Shown here: positions 8,077-14,760 of the stretch, one piece after another
Layout of the letters: every line of letters begins with the position of its first letter
Position numbering within the stretch: the stretch's first letter is position 1
Source: a virus
DNA length: 41,179 nucleotides
Reading direction: 5' to 3' (one strand)
IMG/VR virus record: IMGVR_UViG_3300018411_000007
Span: 1-41,179 of that record
Translations under genes and position numbers: made by a program
The notes under the pieces: model-generated
What the model was told of the DNA's origin: nothing
Databases searched by the model: none
What the model saw: the letters and a program-made list of their open reading frames with translations, nothing else

Positions 8077-8156
8077 CTCACACCCTGTTAAGGTGAAGGG
8101 GGTGCGGGAGTGTCAACGGTAGTCACCAGCCACCCTATCATCCTACAGGGAGTGAG
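8077..8156. repeat. Long-range inverted repeat in the divergent control region
   Basis: CTCAC-A-CCCTGT (8077-8088) pairs with ACAGGG-A-GTGAG (8145-8156), 11 of 12 positions complementary with one central A/A mismatch. Between the arms is a G-rich block. An AT-rich stretch with TTGACT (8050-8055) lies just before it. It could be a leader structure, operator pair or origin element; nothing decides between these. No gene is visible in 7960-8235. Confidence 0.55.
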
Positions 8157-8173
8157 AATCAATCATAATAATA

Positions 8174-8202
8174 TTGACAAACACCATCTCCACCATTAAA
8201 TT
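8174..8202 (+). promoter_or_regulatory. Rightward promoter
   Basis: TTGACA (8174-8179), 17-base spacer, TAAATT (8197-8202). The -10 is identical to that of the lysis promoter at 18768-18796. It drives the 8236 gene and probably the terminase genes. Confidence 0.7.
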
Positions 8203-8235
8203 CCCCTCAAGGTTGACACAACAGGAGGAATCAAA

Positions 8236-8721
8236 ATGAAACGCAAACCATCCCCGCATTACGCAAGCCTTGCTGCACAAGTGGAAAAGCTCATTGCCGA
8301 AGTGAAAGAGCTGAAGGCTGAGGTTAAGGCGTTAAAGTCAGGTAGTAAGCCAACGCCCAACGACGCGGCGCCAGCTATCGACATGGCCCCATTCATTGCC
8401 AGAGCCCATGAAATTGACCCGGAGCTAATACCTGTCACCGACCTTATGAAGAAGTATGGATTCAAGAGCTGGGCAACGGTGGTGAACATCCTGCGCAACG
8501 TGCAGATGACGTCAGAGATTGAAGTGGATGGGCATATCCGCACCTTCACCCATAAAGTCAATGGCGATTTCTGGCTGCGTGATGTGGTGAATAACTCAGA
8601 GTATCGCCCTTCCGATGGTAAGCTCATGTGCAAAGAGGCATCCGAATCCGGCAAGAAGATGGGAACCTTTGCCATCCCGCGCAACTGGGTGCGTAGTGAA
8701 ATCAAATCGTACCGAGGTTGA
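8236..8721 (+). CDS. Hypothetical protein with N-terminal coiled coil, 161 residues
   Basis: Residues about 10-35 form a heptad pattern (LAAQVEKLIAEVKELKAEVK) followed by a low-complexity linker and a globular part with MKKYGFKSWATVVNILRN, which resembles a helix-turn-helix, and later RTFTHKVNGDFWLRD. AGGAGG is spaced eight bases from the ATG. It may be a DNA-binding protein that dimerises through its coiled coil; this is inference from shape. First rightward gene after the control region and upstream of the terminase genes. Confidence 0.7.
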   Translation: MKRKPSPHYASLAAQVEKLIAEVKELKAEVKALKSGSKPTPNDAAPAIDMAPFIARAHEIDPELIPVTDLMKKYGFKSWATVVNILRNVQMTSEIEVDGHIRTFTHKVNGDFWLRDVVNNSEYRPSDGKLMCKEASESGKKMGTFAIPRNWVRSEIKSYRG

Positions 8722-8746
8722 CACTGTTTCATCGCGGGGCGATAAT
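8718..8746 (+). promoter_or_regulatory. Rightward promoter before the terminase unit
   Basis: TTGACA (8718-8723), 17 bases, GATAAT (8741-8746). The TGA stop of the preceding gene (8719-8721) is inside the -35 box, the same arrangement as at 20130. Confidence 0.7.
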
Positions 8747-8769
8747 ATGGGAAACAACGGAAAGGATGA

Positions 8770-8970
8770 ATGATGAAACAATTTACCCCGCGCGACTTTA
8801 TCCGCAACGGCATGAAAGAAGCGATGGATGCTGCGGCTAATGGCGAGGATGTATTCATTACTCCAGGACGCAGTAAAAGTTTTAACACACCAAACCCGCG
8901 CGCTATCCATAACTACGGCGAGAAAGTCGCTCGCTCACGGTTTAAGCTGGTGCTGGTGAAGGAGGATTAA
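8770..8970 (+). CDS. Hypothetical protein, 66 residues
   Basis: Starts with two Met codons after AAGGA. It has a helical N-terminal half (FIRNGMKEAMDAAANGEDV) and a basic C-terminus. No family recognised. Its stop overlaps the next start (TAATG at 8970). Confidence 0.65.
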   Translation: MMKQFTPRDFIRNGMKEAMDAAANGEDVFITPGRSKSFNTPNPRAIHNYGEKVARSRFKLVLVKED

Positions 8971-9182
8971 TGATTGAATTTAAACGTTCTGGCGACGTGA
9001 TGGTTTTTGAGTGCCCTGCGTTCAAGGTTGAAGTTGTTGCCGATGCTGAGCGCATCACAATCAATGAGGCGGCAGCAAGTGGCCCTCGTGCCAAAGAGGT
9101 TATTACTGACGCATTCAAAGTCCTCGACATGATGATTGAGCATAAGATGCGTCATTATCCTGAAAAGCTAGAGGGGATTTGA
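8970..9182 (+). CDS. Hypothetical protein, 70 residues
   Basis: Small alpha/beta-looking protein (MIEFKRSGDVMVFECPAFKV then a helical second half). It is coupled by TAATG to the gene before and lies one base before the terminase small subunit. Function unknown. Confidence 0.65.
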   Translation: MIEFKRSGDVMVFECPAFKVEVVADAERITINEAAASGPRAKEVITDAFKVLDMMIEHKMRHYPEKLEGI

Positions 9183-9183
9183 T

Positions 9184-9609
9184 ATGGCGCTCACACCCAA
9201 ACAGGCCGAGTTCTGCCGGGTGTATATGGAGACCGGCAACGCGTCAGAGGCATACCGTCAGGCCTATGATGTCTCCAACATGTCCTATGAGGCAATAAAG
9301 GTTGAGGCCTCAAGGCTTCTGCGCAACCCTCCCATCACCCTTACCATACAAGAATGCAATAACGAGACTTTAATGAAAGGCATGCTGACCCGCGAAGACC
9401 TGATTGCAGAGCTTGAGGAGGCAAGAATTGCAGCACTAACTGCAGAGACTCCACAGGCATCGGCTGCTACCCAGGCCACCATGGGCAAAGCCAAACTACT
9501 AGGTATGGACAAAGTTATTATTGACCATCAATCATCAGACGGATCCATGTCCCCGCAAGGCTCAGACATAACCGAGGCACTCAGAAGGAAGTATGGCTCA
9601 AGCGATTAA
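9184..9609 (+). CDS. terS: Terminase small subunit
   Basis: The product is 141 residues with the Terminase_2 signature: LTPKQAEFCRVYMETGNAS, EAYRQAYD and VEASRLLRNPP form the DNA-binding helical N-terminus, followed by the LTREDLIAELEEAR oligomerisation segment. It recognises the packaging site and regulates the large subunit, whose gene overlaps its 3' end by 17 bases. Confidence 0.93.
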   Translation: MALTPKQAEFCRVYMETGNASEAYRQAYDVSNMSYEAIKVEASRLLRNPPITLTIQECNNETLMKGMLTREDLIAELEEARIAALTAETPQASAATQATMGKAKLLGMDKVIIDHQSSDGSMSPQGSDITEALRRKYGSSD

Positions 9610-10993
9610 ACTTTCCGCCGAAGACATCGCCACCCTGCGATGCGACCTCCTGGAGTTTTCCAAATACATGTTCAAGGCCCGAAAGGGCTTTGACTTTGTG
9701 GAGAACTGGCACCATGCGAAAATATGCGAGGCACTGGAGCGCTGCTTCATAGGCCAGTACAAGCGCCTGATTATCAACATTCCCCCTCGATACTCCAAGA
9801 CTGAGCTTGCCGTGGTCAACTTCATGGCATGGGCTATCGGGAACTATCCTGATTGCGAATTCATCCACGCCAGTTACTCCAAGCGCCTTGCTGCCAATAA
9901 CACCTACCAGGCTCGAGCCATCGCCATGTCGGAAGAGTACCGGGCTGTGTTTGGTGATATAGGCATGATGGCAGATGCTAAAGCGAAGGATGAATGGCGA
10001 ACAAAAACAGGCGGCTGCGTCTATGCCACTGGCTCAGAAGGGACCATTACCGGGTACGGCGCAGGGAGATTGCGTGAAGGCTTCGGCGGCGCCATCATAA
10101 TTGATGATCCGCATAAGGCAAGCGAGGCCAATTCTGACACCATGCGCCAGAATGTCATCGACTGGTTCCAGACCACGATGGAATCCCGCCTGAACAGCCC
10201 CGACACGCCAATCATCGTCATTATGCAGCGACTTCACGAGGAAGACCTAGCGGGCTGGCTACAGGCTGGCGGCAATGGAGAGGAGTGGCATGTAATTAAC
10301 ATACCTGCTGTAAACCCTGACAACACCGCTCTGTGGCCCTTTAAGCACTCGCGTGAGAAACTGGCAGAGATGGAAGCCAGCAACCCTTACGTATTCGCCG
10401 GTCAGTACATGCAGCGCCCTGCACCGAAAGGCGGCGGCCTGTTCAAAGATAGCTGGTGGCAATGGTACGACAACAGCTTTGTGCACCCGGAGTGGGAGTA
10501 TCGCGTAATTTACGCTGACACCGCACTCAAGACAAAAGAACATAACGACTGGTCTGTATTCCAGTGCTGGGGATTCAAGGGTGGCCATGCTTACCTGCTC
10601 GACCAGATTCGCGGCAAGTGGGAGGCCCCAGACCTTATAAAGCAGGCTCGCGCATTCTGGGAATTGCACAAGTCGCCGATAAACCGTGGATTCGTGCGCG
10701 GCATGAAGATTGAGGACAAGGCCAGCGGAACCGGCCTGATTCAGACCTTAAAAATGGAAGGTGTGCCCGTCATACCGATTCAGCGCTCGGTCGATAAATT
10801 CACCCGCGCTCTGGATGTGCTACCACAAATTGAGGCTGGACTGGTTCATTTGCCGAAGGATGTTCCGTGGATGCCTGGATACATCGGTGAGTTCTCCGTC
10901 TTCCCCAACGGCAAGCACGATGACCAGATTGACCCCACTCTTGACGCCATATCAGACAACCTCGTGACAGGCTACAACCTTTCCGCCTGGTAA
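9593..10993 (+). CDS. terL: Terminase large subunit
   Basis: The product is 466 residues. The N-terminal ATPase has the packaging-type Walker A NIPPRYSKTE and Walker B GAIIIDDPHK, with the coupling motif around VIIMQRLHEEDLAGWL. The C-terminal RNase H-like nuclease shows VIYADTALKTKEHNDWS and the last acidic motif KHDDQIDPTLDAI. It pumps DNA into proheads and cuts it. AAGGAAGT precedes the ATG. The portal gene is 10 kb away because the lysis and leftward accessory modules lie between. Confidence 0.96.
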   Translation: MAQAIKLSAEDIATLRCDLLEFSKYMFKARKGFDFVENWHHAKICEALERCFIGQYKRLIINIPPRYSKTELAVVNFMAWAIGNYPDCEFIHASYSKRLAANNTYQARAIAMSEEYRAVFGDIGMMADAKAKDEWRTKTGGCVYATGSEGTITGYGAGRLREGFGGAIIIDDPHKASEANSDTMRQNVIDWFQTTMESRLNSPDTPIIVIMQRLHEEDLAGWLQAGGNGEEWHVINIPAVNPDNTALWPFKHSREKLAEMEASNPYVFAGQYMQRPAPKGGGLFKDSWWQWYDNSFVHPEWEYRVIYADTALKTKEHNDWSVFQCWGFKGGHAYLLDQIRGKWEAPDLIKQARAFWELHKSPINRGFVRGMKIEDKASGTGLIQTLKMEGVPVIPIQRSVDKFTRALDVLPQIEAGLVHLPKDVPWMPGYIGEFSVFPNGKHDDQIDPTLDAISDNLVTGYNLSAW

Positions 10994-10998
10994 AAGAA

Positions 10999-11016
10999 AA
11001 GCCCCGAAAGGGGCTT
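10999..11016 (-). terminator. Hairpin terminator, strongest on the minus strand
   Basis: AAGCCCC / GGGGCTT with a GAAA (minus: TTTC) loop at 10999-11016. On the minus strand it is followed by TTTTCTTTTA, a good intrinsic terminator. On the plus strand the tail is poorer, but it may also end the terL transcript. Confidence 0.8.
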
Positions 11017-11020
11017 AACC

Positions 11021-11149
11021 TCAGGATAACATCTCCGGTGAGATGGTTATCCGTCCTACCTCCCCAAAATCTGCACTGTAGGTGATTACGTTGGCGCTTC
11101 GTTTACTCATCCACCCGCCGAGAGACGCGTAGGTTACTGTGTAACACAT
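11021..11149 (-). CDS. Candidate small ORF between two terminators, up to 42 residues
   Basis: A minus-strand frame runs from ATG 11149 to TGA 11021. The first ATG lies directly after the T-run of the upstream terminator and has no ribosome site; an internal ATG at 11110 gives 29 residues beginning MSKRSANVITYSADFGEVG, preceded by a poorly spaced GGGTGG. The sequence looks protein-like and the stop lies just before a terminator. It also contains an imperfect inverted repeat at 11024-11052. It could be a small gene or a remnant. Confidence 0.35.
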   Translation of the reverse strand: MCYTVTYASLGGWMSKRSANVITYSADFGEVGRITISPEMLS

Positions 11150-11173
11150 AAAAAAAGCCCTCAACATGAGGGC
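11150..11173 (-). terminator. Intrinsic terminator after the HTH regulator gene
   Basis: On the minus strand GCCCTCA (11173-11167), a 3-base loop, TGAGGGC (11163-11157), then seven T residues (11156-11150). It ends the transcript that carries the small HTH gene. Confidence 0.9.
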
Positions 11174-11206
11174 GGACGTGCACAGATAAATATTTATTTT
11201 TATATG

Positions 11207-11401
11207 TCAATCCACCTTCCCGGCAACAAGCCAGCGAATTGCCGTCGCGCCGATTGCTGGCAGCTCACGCCTGCCTCGCTCCCATTGGCTGTACGTCTCT
11301 CGATGAACGCAGAGTTTGTCAGCCATCTGCTGTATTGACAGGCCCAACGATTCTCGAGCCTGTTTTATTTCGGATGCTTTATTTTTCACTTGCTTCAACA
11401 A
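11207..11401 (-). CDS. Small XRE-type helix-turn-helix regulator (Cro-like size)
   Basis: About 60-64 residues with a clear HTH_XRE core: IKQARESLGLSIQQMADKL, then HRETYSQWERGRRELP. There is no C-terminal dimerisation or cleavage domain, so its size is Cro-like. The start is uncertain: TTG at 11401 opens the frame and GTG at 11389 is an alternative; both lie within the end of the upstream gene. The transcript comes from the promoter at 11591-11619, which contains a perfect palindrome, so autoregulation is likely. It is the only recognisable DNA-binding repressor-type gene in the window. Confidence 0.85.
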   Translation of the reverse strand: MLKQVKNKASEIKQARESLGLSIQQMADKLCVHRETYSQWERGRRELPAIGATAIRWLVAGKVD

Positions 11402-11543
11402 TCATTGCGCTTTTCCATTTTTCATTTGCATAGATTGCGTCAGCGACATCTTGCAGGCATTCAGCCTTCATTCTTACAACGATTGGCTTGGTCTTGAGTT
11501 CGCGGATTTTTGCTGTAGTGAATTTGATTGTGAAAGTTTTCAT
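11379..11543 (-). CDS. Hypothetical protein, 54 residues
   Basis: Begins MKTFTIKFTTAKIRELKTKP. A longer frame reaches 11603, but that ATG lies upstream of the predicted -10 and inside the palindrome, whereas ATG 11543 has GGAG eight bases upstream and follows the predicted transcription start. It overlaps the HTH gene that follows. No family recognised. Confidence 0.65.
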   Translation of the reverse strand: MKTFTIKFTTAKIRELKTKPIVVRMKAECLQDVADAIYANEKWKSAMIVEASEK

Positions 11544-11590
11544 TTTATTATCTCCGTTTGGCTTGGCGTCTCGCCTCACCTCTTGAGATA

Positions 11591-11619
11591 AATATACAGT
11601 CATTGACTGTATAGCGCAA
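11591..11619 (-). promoter_or_regulatory. Promoter of the HTH regulator unit
   Basis: On the minus strand TTGCGC (11619-11614), 17 bases, TATATT (11596-11591). The spacer and half of the -10 are occupied by the palindrome at 11593-11613. Confidence 0.6.
11593..11613. promoter_or_regulatory. Perfect palindromic operator
   Basis: Arms TATACAGTCA and TGACTGTATA flank a single central T, giving 10 perfect base pairs of symmetry. Its placement between -35 and -10 means bound protein would block RNA polymerase. The most economical ligand is the HTH protein encoded at 11207-11401. Confidence 0.8.
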
Positions 11620-11640
11620 TATATTTATTCCACATTATTT

Positions 11641-12039
11641 TTACTGCAACTCGCCACGCCCATAAAACCACAGTACGCGCTTCATAGCCTCGCTATGCTT
11701 GCAGGACTCAAAGACAGTGTTGTCCTCGCGCTTCAACTTCTTGGGTTTCAGTTTAACCTCTGTCAGGCCGAGATACTCAATCATTGCGTTGGTAACGCGG
11801 AACGAGTCCAGTAACTTCTTAGTTGGATAGTAGGCATTACACTTGAATCCATGGCGACCTTTGTTCTCGATCTTCCTTGTCGTGAATAACCCCTGTTCGG
11901 CAATCCCGTGCATCGCGGTCGCCATAGTTGACCTTGCTGTCTTAGCCCATATCATCAGATGAGCCTCTGCCAGCGTAGTGCCAGGCTTAAGAATAACGAT
12001 AGCCTTGATGATGTCGCGCAGTGTGATTTCTTCGTTCAT
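11641..12039 (-). CDS. Putative winged-helix regulatory protein, 132 residues
   Basis: The N-terminal half (ITLRDIIKAIVILKPGTTLA, WAKTARSTMATAMHGIAEQG, then LFTTRKIENKGRHGFKCNAY) reads like a winged helix: two helices, a recognition helix and a basic wing. The C-terminal half is basic with no known motif. Regulation or DNA binding is inferred from this pattern. It starts one base after the 58-codon gene and is the last gene of the unit before the palindrome-bearing promoter. Confidence 0.6.
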   Translation of the reverse strand: MNEEITLRDIIKAIVILKPGTTLAEAHLMIWAKTARSTMATAMHGIAEQGLFTTRKIENKGRHGFKCNAYYPTKKLLDSFRVTNAMIEYLGLTEVKLKPKKLKREDNTVFESCKHSEAMKRVLWFYGRGELQ

Positions 12040-12040
12040 G

Positions 12041-12217
12041 TTATGCCCTCTGCCATTTTAAAGCCGCTTCAAGTTCGGCCTGTGAAAGCCTATTCATCAT
12101 TGCTTTGTCTTGCTGGCTTGCATTTGCTGCGCCCATGAATCGAATTCCTGATGGAGTGCGAACAGTGGCAATGCCTTTTGTGCGCAGCATATTGATAATG
12201 GTTAGGGTGTTATTCAT
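12041..12217 (-). CDS. Small hypothetical protein, 58 residues
   Basis: Frame MNNTLTIINMLRTKGIATVR ... AALKWQRA. It has AGGAGGTG seven bases before ATG 12217, shares TGATG with the stop of the gene upstream, and its TAA is one base before the next ATG. Tight coupling on both sides makes it a convincing gene despite its size. It contains a TPSGIRFMGAAN loop and a helical C-terminus; function unknown. Confidence 0.75.
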   Translation of the reverse strand: MNNTLTIINMLRTKGIATVRTPSGIRFMGAANASQQDKAMMNRLSQAELEAALKWQRA

Positions 12218-12969
12218 CACTTCACCTCCTGCTGCGGTGCTGCTGGCAGAGGCATCCAGTGTGTGACATGCTCTACCAACAGATTATCGCAATAGAAATT
12301 CCAGTACCTGTCATACGCACCAGACCAAACTTCTCCATACTCATTGAATGCCAGGATGGCCTTAAACTGCTCCGGCATCCGCTCACTGCAAGCCACCCAA
12401 CCATCCGGAATTACCGGAGAGTTGCCAGCGGCTAACTTCCTGTTCAGCTCCAGCGCCACCATAGCGATGGTCGATGTTGTCGGTGAGTGCATGTGTGGGT
12501 TGCTTGCTACAGCTTCCAACCAAACGAGGTCGTTAAATCGATCGAAGTCGAAACTCTCGGGCAGCCTGTATTCCTTCTCTACAGGCTTGGAACCCTGAAG
12601 CATTGCTGCGCGATAGGCGTTCCAGCCTACAGCTTTTCCGTGTTCAAACGCGCTGTCAAAGTCATCATCCATTTCCATCGCAGCGGGCACAGATACCGGC
12701 GCTGGCGGGGCGGAGTAAAAATACTCGTCCTCAATTCCCTCAACGGGTTTTGAGAAGCCGATAAAATTACCGTAATGCCAAGGATAAGGGCCGTATGGCT
12801 CAACGGTCACACGACGACAGCGGTGAATCGCAGGCTCCGCTTCGAGCGATGCCAGCGCGATACGCGCCAGCTCTTTGACAACATCACAGTTTTTATTTCC
12901 TTCGCAATCATCCATCAAAAGCCAATCGTCATTGATTATTTCTTTAATCTTATCCCGTGAAAGTTCCAT
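12217..12969 (-). CDS. DUF551-containing phage protein, 250 residues
   Basis: The C-terminus (GWVACSERMPEQFKAILAFN ... HVTHWMPLPAAP) is the DUF551 domain common in enterobacterial phages and prophages. The N-terminal half is acidic with a helical first 45 residues (MELSRDKIKEIINDDWLL, KELARIALASLEAEP). Its role is unknown. A second DUF551 gene lies on the opposite strand at 31143-31373. Start shares TAATG with the upstream stop. Confidence 0.8.
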   Translation of the reverse strand: MELSRDKIKEIINDDWLLMDDCEGNKNCDVVKELARIALASLEAEPAIHRCRRVTVEPYGPYPWHYGNFIGFSKPVEGIEDEYFYSAPPAPVSVPAAMEMDDDFDSAFEHGKAVGWNAYRAAMLQGSKPVEKEYRLPESFDFDRFNDLVWLEAVASNPHMHSPTTSTIAMVALELNRKLAAGNSPVIPDGWVACSERMPEQFKAILAFNEYGEVWSGAYDRYWNFYCDNLLVEHVTHWMPLPAAPQQEVK

Positions 12970-13169
12970 TATTTCACCGCCTTAGCTTTTCGTTCTGCTT
13001 CACTAAAATCCCAGTCAACACGATGCGATATTTCAATTGCCGCCCTAACGGAATGCTCAATCATGATGTCGAGCTTTTGAAGTGTCATGGCCATATTTGG
13101 ATTTCGAGCCAATATTTCTGCGCGAAGAATTTGCCAGTCATTGCATGTTTCAAGTAATGAATTAGCCAT
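12969..13169 (-). CDS. Hypothetical protein, 66 residues
   Basis: Begins MANSLLETCNDWQILRAEIL and is mostly helical. ATG 13169 overlaps the upstream gene by 8 bases; the longer frame to 13262 would overlap it by 100 bases and is not favoured. No family recognised. Confidence 0.65.
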   Translation of the reverse strand: MANSLLETCNDWQILRAEILARNPNMAMTLQKLDIMIEHSVRAAIEISHRVDWDFSEAERKAKAVK

Positions 13170-13548
13170 TATCTTTACCCCGCGCTCCATATGCAGATAA
13201 GCACTCTTCAAATCCAGCCTGATTATCCGTTTGACCAAAACTGAAGCCATGCTGGAGGCCATGACGAAACGCGCTATCCTGCAATTTGTCTGCGGATTCT
13301 AGTTTCAACTCCAGTTCAGCAATCCGCTTCTCTGCGGCTTCCGCTCTGGACAGCAGCTTATTGACACGCTCAATGCTCATGTCGATAACCTTGTCTTTGT
13401 CCTGGCGCAGAGTGTCGATTAGCTTATCTGCGTCTTCCAGCTCATCCAGCAGCGCCAGCACGGTCTCGGAGTGAATATCCATATTGAATACGCCATGCTC
13501 TTGGGCTTTCTCTGCTGTTTGGCGCAGCGCATGTTTGTTGATGGTCAT
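13162..13548 (-). CDS. Ead/Ea22-like coiled-coil protein, 128 residues
   Basis: Residues about 1-90 are strongly helical with a heptad pattern (LDELEDADKLIDTLRQDKDK, RAEAAEKRIAELELKLES) typical of the Ead/Ea22-like family of lambdoid accessory regions. The C-terminus (FRHGLQHGFSFGQTDNQAGF) is the polar tail. No enzymatic motif. It overlaps the next coiled-coil gene by 4 bases (13545-13548). Confidence 0.7.
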   Translation of the reverse strand: MTINKHALRQTAEKAQEHGVFNMDIHSETVLALLDELEDADKLIDTLRQDKDKVIDMSIERVNKLLSRAEAAEKRIAELELKLESADKLQDSAFRHGLQHGFSFGQTDNQAGFEECLSAYGARGKDNG

Positions 13549-14042
13549 TTGGCTGCCTCCCGGCGAAGTTGGGCGGCGATCTCCTGCAGTTCGTCGTGTA
13601 TACCGTCCAAGTACGGATTGACGATCGCCTCTTCATACTGTCGGTTTTCAGCAAGTCCACCAGCACAGATGTTGTTTGAGCAGTCATTGACGACTGTAAT
13701 CGCCATCTCCAAACCCTGCGCCCGCACTTCAGCCAGGAAGGCGTCGGTGGATGGGGTTTTGATGCGTTTTGCGGCAGATTCAATCGCCTCGCGCGTGCTG
13801 CTACCGATTTCACTGGTCCCCAGCTTGCCAACAAAACCAATAATCTGTTCGGGGAACCGCTTCAGAGCCGCATTCTCCGCAGCCAGCGCCGCGCACTTGC
13901 TCTCAGCGGTATCTAGCTGTGACTCCATTTCTGCGAGCTTCAGTTCAAGATTGTTAATGGTCGCGTCTGCTGCGCGGAACTCGCGACGGGATTCGGATAG
14001 TTGCTGCTCAAGCTCTTCTAGACTATATGTAGTTTTTGCCAT
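13545..14042 (-). CDS. Ead/Ea22-like coiled-coil protein, 165 residues
   Basis: Residues about 5-65 form a continuous coiled coil (YSLEELEQQLSESRREF, NLELKLAEMESQLDTAESK). The middle part ST...AFLAEVRAQGLEMAI and the ending EIAAQLRREAAK match Ead/Ea22-like proteins of enterobacterial phages. Precise function unknown. It follows a 26-codon ORF and precedes the second coiled-coil gene with ATGA coupling. Confidence 0.75.
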   Translation of the reverse strand: MAKTTYSLEELEQQLSESRREFRAADATINNLELKLAEMESQLDTAESKCAALAAENAALKRFPEQIIGFVGKLGTSEIGSSTREAIESAAKRIKTPSTDAFLAEVRAQGLEMAITVVNDCSNNICAGGLAENRQYEEAIVNPYLDGIHDELQEIAAQLRREAAK

Positions 14043-14045
14043 TTC

Positions 14046-14126
14046 TTAAGCCTCATAAGAGTTAATGATTGCCTTGATGCGCCGACGATACCACTGCATG
14101 ATGTGTTCGTTATGCCAGTTGCTCAT
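14046..14126 (-). CDS. Very small ORF, 26 residues
   Basis: MSNWHNEHIMQWYRRRIKAI followed by six residues. GGAG is eight bases upstream of ATG 14126, the start overlaps the previous stop as ATGA (14123-14126), and the stop lies 3 bases before the next ATG. The coupling supports translation; the peptide is basic and may bind nucleic acid or only serve to couple translation. Confidence 0.55.
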   Translation of the reverse strand: MSNWHNEHIMQWYRRRIKAIINSYEA

Positions 14127-14284
14127 TTCTTCTGCTCCGCTAAAAACTTATCAATGTGACGATTCTGGTCTGGGCCTGGGAAACTATTGCGGGCAATTAC
14201 CTGCTCGCGAGTTTCTGGTTTTGCTGGTCGGTTGCGTTTCCCGCCGACAGCCACCGATGTGTAAACTGCAAATTCACCAGCCAT
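14123..14284 (-). CDS. Small hypothetical protein, 53 residues
   Basis: MAGEFAVYTSVAVGGKRNRP ... FLAEQKK. GAGGAG sits seven bases before ATG 14284. It overlaps the previous gene by 11 bases and the next by 4. Basic central segment; no family recognised. Confidence 0.7.
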   Translation of the reverse strand: MAGEFAVYTSVAVGGKRNRPAKPETREQVIARNSFPGPDQNRHIDKFLAEQKK

Positions 14285-14414
14285 TGTACATCTCCTCTAA
14301 ATCTGCCTGTGCTTCGATGATTGAGCGCTGGCGCTCGATGTCATCCTCTGTCGGTTCATCCTGCCAGTTGTCTGCGTGGATGCGCTCGTCTCTGTCTACT
14401 ACATCAAAGGCCAT
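14274..14414 (-). CDS. Small acidic protein, 46 residues
   Basis: MAFDVVDRDERIHADNWQDE ... EEMYNGW. It is strongly acidic and helical in the second half. GAGG precedes ATG 14414 by seven bases and the gene overlaps both neighbours by 11 bases. Function unknown. Confidence 0.65.
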   Translation of the reverse strand: MAFDVVDRDERIHADNWQDEPTEDDIERQRSIIEAQADLEEMYNGW

Positions 14415-14529
14415 ATGCTTTCCTCAATCTCATCATAGCTGCCTGCCACGACACTTCACACTTGTAGCATCTTGCTGCCTCAGCCCAAACTTGGGCGTTT
14501 GTAAATGCGTACTTATCTTTGATATTCAT
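14404..14529 (-). CDS. Small hypothetical protein, 41 residues
   Basis: MNIKDKYAFTNAQVWAEAAR ... MMRLRKAYGL. GGGAGG is well placed before ATG 14529; a longer frame to 14586 runs across the promoter and is rejected. First gene of the small-gene train behind the promoter at 14555-14582. Confidence 0.7.
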   Translation of the reverse strand: MNIKDKYAFTNAQVWAEAARCYKCEVSWQAAMMRLRKAYGL

Positions 14530-14542
14530 ACTGCCTCCCGTG

Positions 14543-14571
14543 TTGATATGAGTAAGATTACCATGTATTAT
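14543..14571 (+). promoter_or_regulatory. Rightward promoter for two tiny genes
   Basis: TTGATA (14543-14548), 17-base spacer, TATTAT (14566-14571); 5 of 6 consensus bases in each box. It overlaps a minus-strand promoter, so the two would compete or collide. Confidence 0.7.
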
Positions 14572-14582
14572 GTTTATGTCAA
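14555..14582 (-). promoter_or_regulatory. Leftward promoter of the small-gene train
   Basis: On the minus strand TTGACA (14582-14577), 16 bases, TAATCT (14560-14555), with TG one base before the -10 (extended -10). It contains the GGTTGACA motif. Confidence 0.7.
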
Positions 14583-14628
14583 CCACAACATGAGGACTTG
14601 AGATGAAAGATTATGAAGGAGAGCGAAA

Positions 14629-14760
14629 ATGATTAAGTGGATGCCGATGCTTTTCCTGGTGCTGTCGGCAATATTCTCGGCAGCTATCAACCGCGACATC
14701 TCTGCGGCTATGTACCTTAGTGCGGCCGGAATCTGCTTCTATCTCGGGAGGCTGAAATGA
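14629..14760 (+). CDS. Small membrane protein, 43 residues
   Basis: MIKWMPMLFLVLSAIFSAAI then NRDISAAMYLSAAGICFYLG: two hydrophobic segments joined by a short polar loop suggest a hairpin inner-membrane protein. AAGGAG lies seven bases before the ATG. It runs against the surrounding leftward genes. Its stop overlaps the next start. Role unknown; superinfection exclusion or an auxiliary holin role are only possibilities. Confidence 0.65.
   Translation: MIKWMPMLFLVLSAIFSAAINRDISAAMYLSAAGICFYLGRLK

Noticed and set aside
8213-8241. GGTTGACA directly before the 8236 gene as a promoter
   Set aside because: The position of the -10 at 17 bases falls on the start codon (ATGAAA) and does not resemble a -10; the promoter at 8174-8202 is better.
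11593-11619. LexA-type SOS box
   Set aside because: The palindrome has ACAG before CTGT, the reverse of the CTGT-N8-ACAG order of LexA boxes.
14603-14632. Nine-codon ORF MKDYEGERK before the 43-codon membrane gene
   Set aside because: Too short to support as a gene; it may act only as a translated leader overlapping the next start.
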